From Burkholderia ubonensis (GTDB lineage Bacteria; Pseudomonadota; Gammaproteobacteria; Burkholderiales; Burkholderiaceae), in NCBI RefSeq assembly GCF_902833085.1, contig NZ_CADFEB010000010.1, positions 124,001-188,000 on the forward strand: a stretch of 64,000 nt of DNA, read 5' to 3'. The position numbers and the translations under genes were made by a program. Shown piece after piece: positions 60,802 to 64,000 of this stretch. Below the pieces are notes generated by a model. It was not told the origin of the DNA and made no database searches. It saw only the letters and a list, made by a program, of their open reading frames with translations. How positions within the stretch are numbered: position 1 is the stretch's first letter; every line of letters begins with the position of its first letter.

Positions 60802-61323
60802 ATGAGTTCACGCAGGATCGCGGTGCGCCGCTCGGGAGTACACGGCAGGGGCGTGTTCGCCGTGGCGCCGATCAAGGCCGGCGAGCGCGTTGTGGAATAC
60901 AAGGGCGAGCGAATTTCGTGGAAGGAAGCGCTGCGCCGCCATCCGCACGATCCGAACGAGCCGAATCATACGTTCTACTTCGCGCTCGAGGAGGGCGGGG
61001 TGATCGACGGCAAGGTCGACGGCAACAGCGCGCGCTGGATCAATCATTCCTGCGCGCCGAACTGCGAAGCCGAGGAGCTCGACGGCCGCGTATTCATCCA
61101 TGCGCTGCGCGACATCGAGCCGGAGGAGGAGCTGTTCTACGACTACGGCCTCGTGATCGACGCGAAGCTGACGAAGAAGCTCAAGCGCGAATACGCGTGC
61201 CATTGCGGCGCCCAGTCGTGCCGCGGCACGCTGCTCGCGACGTCCGACACGGGCGCGGACGCGAAGAAGAAAAAGAAGAAGAAGGACGACGCGAAGCCGA
61301 AGGACAAGAAAAAGAAGAAGTAA
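60802..61323 (+). CDS. SET-domain protein lysine methyltransferase
   Basis: A 173-residue protein. The SET fold is complete: SGVHGRGVFA (11-20, SAM site), GNSARWINHSCAPNCEA (74-90, with NHSC), EELFYDYG (109-116, catalytic Tyr region), and a post-SET motif CHCGAQSC (133-140) with three Cys for zinc. A Lys-rich tail follows (155-173). SET proteins methylate lysines; a Burkholderia thailandensis SET protein has been described as a secreted effector acting on host chromatin. No secretion signal is visible here, and the gene lies outside any type III secretion cluster. It has its own promoter region after the terminator. Confidence 0.92.
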   Translation: MSSRRIAVRRSGVHGRGVFAVAPIKAGERVVEYKGERISWKEALRRHPHDPNEPNHTFYFALEEGGVIDGKVDGNSARWINHSCAPNCEAEELDGRVFIHALRDIEPEEELFYDYGLVIDAKLTKKLKREYACHCGAQSCRGTLLATSDTGADAKKKKKKKDDAKPKDKKKKK

Positions 61324-61414
61324 GCGAGCGAAGGCGCGCGTGATGCGCGCCGATGGTCTCGCTCATGCGCTTGACGGGCCGGCGAACGTGCATTGCCGGC
61401 TCCGTCCTCGATGC

Positions 61415-62902
61415 TCAGTGCATCGGCGCCGTGGCCGGCGCGGCGTCGCTCGCCGGCTGCGCCGCCTGCGCGGCGAGCGGCACCTTCACCACGAACCGCG
61501 AGCCGCCTTCCGGCGCGTCCGCATACGACACGCTGCCGCCATGCATCGCGATGATGTCGTGCACGATCGCGAGGCCGAGGCCCGCACCCGTCTCGACGCC
61601 GTTGCCGCTTTGCGCATCCCCGCGGAAGAACCGCTTGAACAGGTCCGCCTGCTGGCTCGCGGGCACGCCGGGGCCGTTGTCCTCGACGACGATCTCGGCC
61701 GCCGGCACACCGGCCTCGAGCATCGCGCGCCCGACGTTCACCGTGATCCGCGCGCCGTGCAGCCGCGCGAGCGGCACGTACTTCAGCGCGTTGTCGAGCA
61801 GGTTCGCGATCACCTCGCGCAGCAGCACCGGGTTGCCGCGCACGAGCAGCGTCTGGCCGTCGTCACGCGGTTCGTCGCTGCGCTGGAAGCCGAGGTCGAC
61901 GTGTGCGGCGAGCGCGCGCGGCACCCATTCGGCGCCGGTCTCGAACGCCATCGCGGCAAGGTCGACGTCGACGAAGCGCGCGGCCTGTTCGCCCGGTTCA
62001 GCACGCGCGAGCGACAGCAGCTGGTTCGACAGCCGCACCGCGCGATCGGCGGCCGCGCGCAGCTCGCGCACCGCGGTGAAGGTCTGCTGCGGATCGCGCG
62101 CGATGGCGGCCTGTTCCGCATGCAGCTTCACCGCGGTGAGCGGTGTGCGCAGCTGGTGCGCGGCGTCGGCGATGAACTTGCGCTGCGCGTCGAGCGCGGT
62201 CTTCAGGCGCCCGAGCAGCGCGTTCATCGCGCTCGTCAGCGGCCGGATCTCGAGCGGCACGTCGGTTTCGTCGACCGGCTCCAGCGACGTATGGGTCTGC
62301 CGGTTCAGCGAATCGGCAAGATGCGTGAGCGGGCCGAGCTGCTGGTTGACGACCCGCCACACGATGCCCCAGCCGGCGAGCAGCAGCAGCAGGAGCGGCA
62401 TCATGATCGCGACGAGGAATTCGGCCGCGATCCGGTAGCGGTGCCGCACCGGCTGCGCGACCTCCACGACCATCGGCTTGCTGCCGTCGACTTCCTCGAC
62501 ACGCACCTGTGCGACCCGCACCGCGCGGTTGTCGTATTCGGCCTCGAACACGTATGCGTAATGCATGCGCCGCACGTGGGTGCCCTGCAGCGGCAGCTTC
62601 GGATCGCCGGCGAGTTCCTGCTCGCCGTCGCTGATCCGGTAGATCAGCGCTTCGGCCGGATCGGAGAACATCGCCTGCGCGAGCGGCGGCACCGTGAACG
62701 GCGCGTCGGGGCCGGCGATCTGGATCTGTTTCGAGATGGCGGTCGCGAGATCCGCGAGCGAGCGGTCGATCACGTGCTGCGTGTATTGCCACGCGAGCCA
62801 GTACGCAATCAGGCCGCTCATCAGCGCAAGCATCGACAGCGGCGCGGCGAGGCGCCGCAGCAATGAGCGGCGCAGGCTGGTCACAGCCGGATCAGAAGAC
62901 AT
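61415..62902 (-). CDS. Sensor histidine kinase (QseC/TctE type)
   Basis: A 495-residue inner-membrane kinase. TM1 is at about 19-39, then a periplasmic domain of about 120 residues of the 2CSK-N type (LIYRISDGEQELAGDPKLPLQGTHV), and TM2 at about 162-182. The phospho-acceptor is H249 in FIADAAHQLRTPL, followed by NLLDNALKYV, EDNGPGVP and GAGLGLAIV. It lies downstream of its response regulator on the same strand, with a 168-base gap that is GC-rich and may hold a hairpin. It converges on the SET gene. Confidence 0.92.
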   Translation of the reverse strand: MSSDPAVTSLRRSLLRRLAAPLSMLALMSGLIAYWLAWQYTQHVIDRSLADLATAISKQIQIAGPDAPFTVPPLAQAMFSDPAEALIYRISDGEQELAGDPKLPLQGTHVRRMHYAYVFEAEYDNRAVRVAQVRVEEVDGSKPMVVEVAQPVRHRYRIAAEFLVAIMMPLLLLLLAGWGIVWRVVNQQLGPLTHLADSLNRQTHTSLEPVDETDVPLEIRPLTSAMNALLGRLKTALDAQRKFIADAAHQLRTPLTAVKLHAEQAAIARDPQQTFTAVRELRAAADRAVRLSNQLLSLARAEPGEQAARFVDVDLAAMAFETGAEWVPRALAAHVDLGFQRSDEPRDDGQTLLVRGNPVLLREVIANLLDNALKYVPLARLHGARITVNVGRAMLEAGVPAAEIVVEDNGPGVPASQQADLFKRFFRGDAQSGNGVETGAGLGLAIVHDIIAMHGGSVSYADAPEGGSRFVVKVPLAAQAAQPASDAAPATAPMH

Positions 62903-63070
62903 TTCGAGAATGAAATGGATGAACGCCGCTCACGGGGAGCGGCGCGGGCGTAGGCCGGTCGGCGGGACGGGCAGGAGGCTGGCGGTGCAAGCGGGTGCCG
63001 GGCGGCCGGCGTGGACGTCCGGTGCGGACGCCCGTCACCGGAAACCGGCCGGCGCTTGCCGTCGCCTCGC

Positions 63071-63763
63071 TCAAACGCTCGCCGTCTGGCGGATTTCCTG
63101 CAGCAGATAGCCGAAGCCGCGCACCGTGACGATCTCGACCCGGCACTGCTCGAGTTTCTTGCGCACGCGGTGCACGTAGACTTCGATCGCGGTGTCGCCG
63201 AGATCGCCGCCGAAGTGCGTCAGGTGGTCCTGCAGCTGAGCCTTGCTGACGACGCGGCCGTGGCGCAGCAGCAGCATTTCGAGCACCGCGAATTCGCGCG
63301 GCGACAGCTCGAGCGGCTTGTCGTCGTTGAAGATGCGGCGATCGACGCCCGACAGGCGGACGCCGCCGAGCGACACTTCCGGGCGCGGCATGTCGCTGTG
63401 CGGGCCGCTGCGGCGCATCACCGCGCGGATTCGCGCTTCGAGCTCGGCCGGCTCGAACGGCTTCAGCATGTAGTCGTCGGCGCCCGAGTTCAGGCCCTGG
63501 ATCCGGTCGTTCAGCTCGTCGCGCGCGGTCAGCACGATCACGGGCGTATGACGGTTGGTCTGGCGGAAACGGGTCAGGAGCGTCATCCCGTCGATGCCGG
63601 GCAAGCCGAGGTCGAGGATCACGAGTTCGTGGCGGTTCTGCGCGAGCGCCTGCTCGGCAAAGATGCCGTCGTGCACCATGTCGACGGTGAAGCCAGCCTG
63701 TTCGAGGCTGCTCTGGATACCGCGTGCGATGGGGCGGTCGTCTTCGATCAGAAGGAGTCGCAT
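63071..63763 (-). CDS. OmpR-family response regulator (QseB/TctD type)
   Basis: A 230-residue regulator. The receiver has E7/D8/D9, phospho-acceptor D51 (VILDLGLPGIDGM), T79 (VLTAR) and K101 (MLKPF). The winged helix (about 130-225) has LSPREFAVLEMLLLRHGRVVSKAQL and IEVYVHRVRKKL. It is the partner of the kinase gene that follows. The signal is unknown; QseBC-type systems often sense metals or host signals. Its start is divergent from the DUF3717 gene. Confidence 0.92.
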   Translation of the reverse strand: MRLLLIEDDRPIARGIQSSLEQAGFTVDMVHDGIFAEQALAQNRHELVILDLGLPGIDGMTLLTRFRQTNRHTPVIVLTARDELNDRIQGLNSGADDYMLKPFEPAELEARIRAVMRRSGPHSDMPRPEVSLGGVRLSGVDRRIFNDDKPLELSPREFAVLEMLLLRHGRVVSKAQLQDHLTHFGGDLGDTAIEVYVHRVRKKLEQCRVEIVTVRGFGYLLQEIRQTASV

Positions 63764-63886
63764 GAAGTTCGCTCAAGTACAATGGGTTGGCGGTTCAGGC
63801 ACGCGGACAGCACGACGCCGTTTCCACAGGGGCGCCGCGAGCCAGACGTCAAGCAGGCGGCCAGCGAACGAATCAATCCAACAACC

Positions 63887-64000
63887 ATGTCCGATATTTC
63901 GATCCACGACCTTGAAGCCGCGATCAATTTCTGGCGCGCCCGCTCGCCGTCGAGCGGCGACGAACTCAAACTCTGCGAAGAGGCTAGCGCGCTCTCCAAG
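63887..64000 (+). CDS. DUF3717 domain protein, cut by the window edge
   Basis: Only the first 38 codons are visible. The opening MSDISIHDLEAAINFWRARSP matches small DUF3717 proteins of Burkholderia, cytoplasmic proteins of about 75-150 residues with no known function. The rest lies outside the window. It is divergent from the response regulator gene, sharing a 123-base promoter region. Confidence 0.75.
   Translation, partial: MSDISIHDLEAAINFWRARSPSSGDELKLCEEASALSK

Overview
The window looks like chromosome 1 of a Burkholderia species, most likely of the B. cepacia complex. Base composition is high-GC throughout, and the gene set is typical of that group: a split gsp type II secretion cluster with a short divergent gspC, fliLMNOPQR, an lrgAB/LysR pair, hupB, mnmC and a DUF3717 gene. 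No tRNA, rRNA, CRISPR array or insertion sequence was seen. I had no tools, so family names rest on motifs and recalled family features, not on database searches.

Layout. 0-7 kb: a partial AhpD-like gene, the ergothioneine pair egtB-egtD, several very small exported proteins (one with a 15-nt tandem repeat, one an overlooked 53-residue lipoprotein), an MFS permease and a DUF4382 lipoprotein. 7-12 kb: a type III restriction-modification operon (mod-res) whose nuclease motif looks degenerate. 12-19 kb: an uptake block on the minus strand: ABC transporter of the sulfonate/taurine/nitrate type (binding protein, ATPase, permease), then a TctE/TctD-like two-component system, then a porin. 19-25 kb: an AT-rich non-coding block, an orphan LuxR-type response regulator, and a chaperone-usher fimbrial operon (subunit, chaperone, usher, tip adhesin) with a hairpin after the subunit gene. 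25.4-25.8 kb: an unknown gene with its own terminator. 25.9-30.4 kb: fliLMNOPQR. 30.6-33.2 kb: lrgAB, a divergent LysR regulator, and the wreck of a Phd/VapC-type toxin-antitoxin pair. 33.3-37.8 kb: a MarR regulator and DHA2 drug exporter, a small membrane protein, and an outer-membrane efflux lipoprotein. 37.8-49.4 kb: type II secretion, gspGHIJKLMN and gspDEF on the minus strand with gspC between them on the plus strand. 49.8-54.5 kb: a lytic transglycosylase, a COG0523 metal GTPase, hupB and mnmC. 54.5-58 kb: two gene-free stretches holding five DnaA boxes (four exact, one with a single mismatch), flanking a cation/proton antiporter and a YbdK-type ligase. 58-64 kb: a MarR-like protein with a four-cysteine tail, a glutamine amidotransferase, an old-yellow-enzyme-type oxidoreductase, a SET-domain protein, a two-component system and the start of a DUF3717 gene.

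How it fits together. Left of about 49 kb most genes read leftward, and from 52.5 to 61.3 kb they all read rightward. With the DnaA-box clusters and an AT-rich patch at 54.7 kb, this suggests that the chromosomal replication origin lies between mnmC and the MarR-like gene. Most of the rest is envelope biology: flagellar export, type II secretion, fimbriae, porin and efflux. The accessory items are the type III R-M operon, the fimbrial block and the toxin-antitoxin remnant.
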